A stretch of 25,142 nucleotides of DNA from DATDCY01 sp031406795 [NCBI: Candidatus Rokuibacteriota bacterium] (GTDB lineage: Bacteria; JAUVQV01), in assembly GCA_031406795.1 (NCBI GenBank), contig JANOHV010000025.1, positions 1 through 25,142 of the forward strand. The letters run 5' to 3'. The notes beneath the pieces are model-generated. The model searched no databases and was not told the origin of the DNA. It saw only the letters and a program-made list of their open reading frames with translations. Numbering within the stretch: the first letter of the stretch is position 1; each line of letters starts with the position of its first letter. Positions 24,311 to 25,142 of the stretch are shown one piece after another. The position numbers and the translations under genes were made by a program.

Positions 24311-25142
24311 CGCCTGATGAGCTTTCTCGGACCTTCTTCTCAATGCCACCAAACCGAGCAACCCGGAGCCGAGGAGGAGCATGCTTGAGGGTTCCGGGAC
24401 GCCGTGCACGACTTCGTCGCCCGATCCACCAGTGCCCCCTGAGCCGATAACGACGCCTTGGTCAAATCCGCCGCTATTACAGCCGGTGATGGAGATATTG
24501 TCGCCAATCAACGTCACTTGTCCCGTGGCGGACAAGAGCCTGCCGCAATCAATTGTCAGATTGCCGTCGCTGCTGATAAGGTCATGCGCGAGGACATTTC
24601 CTGCGAAGGTCGGGCCGTTGATAGTCGCGGCGCTGGCGACAGTCCAATACAGCCCGACATTTGCACCGGTACCTACATTTTGCACAGCAACATTCGAGGT
24701 GGTCGAGGTGACGAGCGTGCTCGTAAACAGAAAATTCCACACCGCGGTGCTGCTCCCCTGCCCGTCGAGAACAAGGTCTCCAGTCAAATTCGCGATTGAG
24801 TCGGCGCTAACCGTATAGGTGCCCGGAGTGATAAAGCCGCCATTGTCCGCCTGCCACTGGTCCAGGCTTGATCCGATCAATGTGCCTGGCCCATTTGCAT
24901 TCACCGCGAGGATCGCCGCGTCGAGTTGGACCTGAGCGTCCTGCGCGATTTGGGTGTTTTGTTGTAACGATCCCGATGTGAAAATGTACCCCCCGGTGAC
25001 CGAGGGATTTACGGCGGAACCCAGATTTCCGCCAATGGTGCTATTGGGGTCAGTGGTCACTCCCTCGGCGCCCAGGACCGCGAAACTCGCCAAATCAGGA
25101 CCCAGAATGGGGACGGCCGATACCAACGGCGGGCACACAAGC
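24308..25142 (-). CDS. Ice-binding-like (DUF3494) protein with PEP-CTERM sorting signal, N-terminus off the window
   Basis: At least 276 residues. The N-terminal part has LGPDLASFAVLGAEGVT, a StIGGNLGSA turn and long runs of Ser/Thr/Gly/Asn-rich beta strands, matching the DUF3494 'ice-binding-like' beta-solenoid pattern. The C-terminus is a textbook PEP-CTERM tail: VPEPSS, a hydrophobic helix and a basic RRRSEK end, recognised by exosortase for export and surface processing. No exosortase is in the window. GTG 25138 is only the first in-frame start left; the signal peptide is presumably cut off. GC content is clearly lower than in the rest of the window. Many DUF3494 proteins are adhesins or matrix proteins, so ice binding should not be assumed. 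Confidence 0.82.
   Translation of the reverse strand, partial: LVCPPLVSAVPILGPDLASFAVLGAEGVTTDPNSTIGGNLGSAVNPSVTGGYIFTSGSLQQNTQIAQDAQVQLDAAILAVNANGPGTLIGSSLDQWQADNGGFITPGTYTVSADSIANLTGDLVLDGQGSSTAVWNFLFTSTLVTSTTSNVAVQNVGTGANVGLYWTVASAATINGPTFAGNVLAHDLISSDGNLTIDCGRLLSATGQVTLIGDNISITGCNSGGFDQGVVIGSGGTGGSGDEVVHGVPEPSSMLLLGSGLLGLVALRRRSEKAHQA

Noticed and set aside
24061-24450. Plus-strand 129-codon open frame
   Set aside because: The minus strand in this stretch reads as a transposase C-terminus and the PEP-CTERM tail; the plus-strand product has no features.

Overview
The window is 25 kb of GC-rich DNA from a Gram-negative bacterium. lpxC (lipid A synthesis), a class A penicillin-binding protein, RlpA and several lipoproteins imply an outer membrane. 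A type II secretion/pseudopilus block, a protein resembling a myxobacterial family (MXAN_5187-like), a 'two-CW'-type cysteine domain and a PEP-CTERM protein together suggest a deltaproteobacterium-like or related uncultured lineage. That placement is inference from gene content; nothing in the window is diagnostic. Both ends look like contig ends: the left end sits inside an inverted duplication and the right end cuts a gene.

Layout. 1-1671: a two-component pair (PAS histidine kinase plus receiver) split by a fold-back junction. Bases 1-83 are an exact reverse complement of 692-774, so the kinase 3' end appears twice and the receiver gene is cut. 1864-2715: a HEAT-repeat protein. 2895-4954 (minus): a three-gene operon of a DtxR-type metalloregulator, a creatininase-family hydrolase and a receiver with a cysteine-rich N-terminal domain. 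5013-5897 (minus): a receiver-GGDEF diguanylate cyclase. 6023-6268 (minus): a small membrane protein in an AT-richer patch. 6501-9269: ileS, followed by a MITE-like element. 9542-12265: two lipoproteins (one with TPRs), a tRNA-dihydrouridine synthase and a CxxCxxCC protein. 12424-16080: gspE-F-G-H. 16178-18150: yjbQ, a coiled-coil protein and lpxC. 18537-19286 (minus): rlpA, divergent from purF (19351-20778). 20956-23298: PBP1A. 23325-23972: a CBS-pair protein. 24023-25142 (minus): a transposase remnant abutting a DUF3494/ice-binding-like PEP-CTERM gene that runs off the window.

The most interesting non-coding content is a family of 110-130 bp imperfect palindromes. They lie just downstream of stop codons (HEAT gene, lpxC, purF, and a half copy against the receiver gene), and both arms and central hairpin show compensatory changes between copies. 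At two loci the tail of the host gene, including the stop codon, is repeated before a second half-element. A second repeat family, built on a 22-bp perfect palindrome, flanks a 227-bp unit after ileS and recurs before gspE. Several promoters sit only 7-12 nt from start codons that lack Shine-Dalgarno sequences, which suggests frequent leaderless or near-leaderless transcription.

Most of the coding content is housekeeping: translation, envelope, purines, secretion. The least ordinary gene set is the operon joining a metalloregulator, a metal-dependent amidohydrolase and a cysteine-rich receiver, with a candidate operator over its own -10 box.
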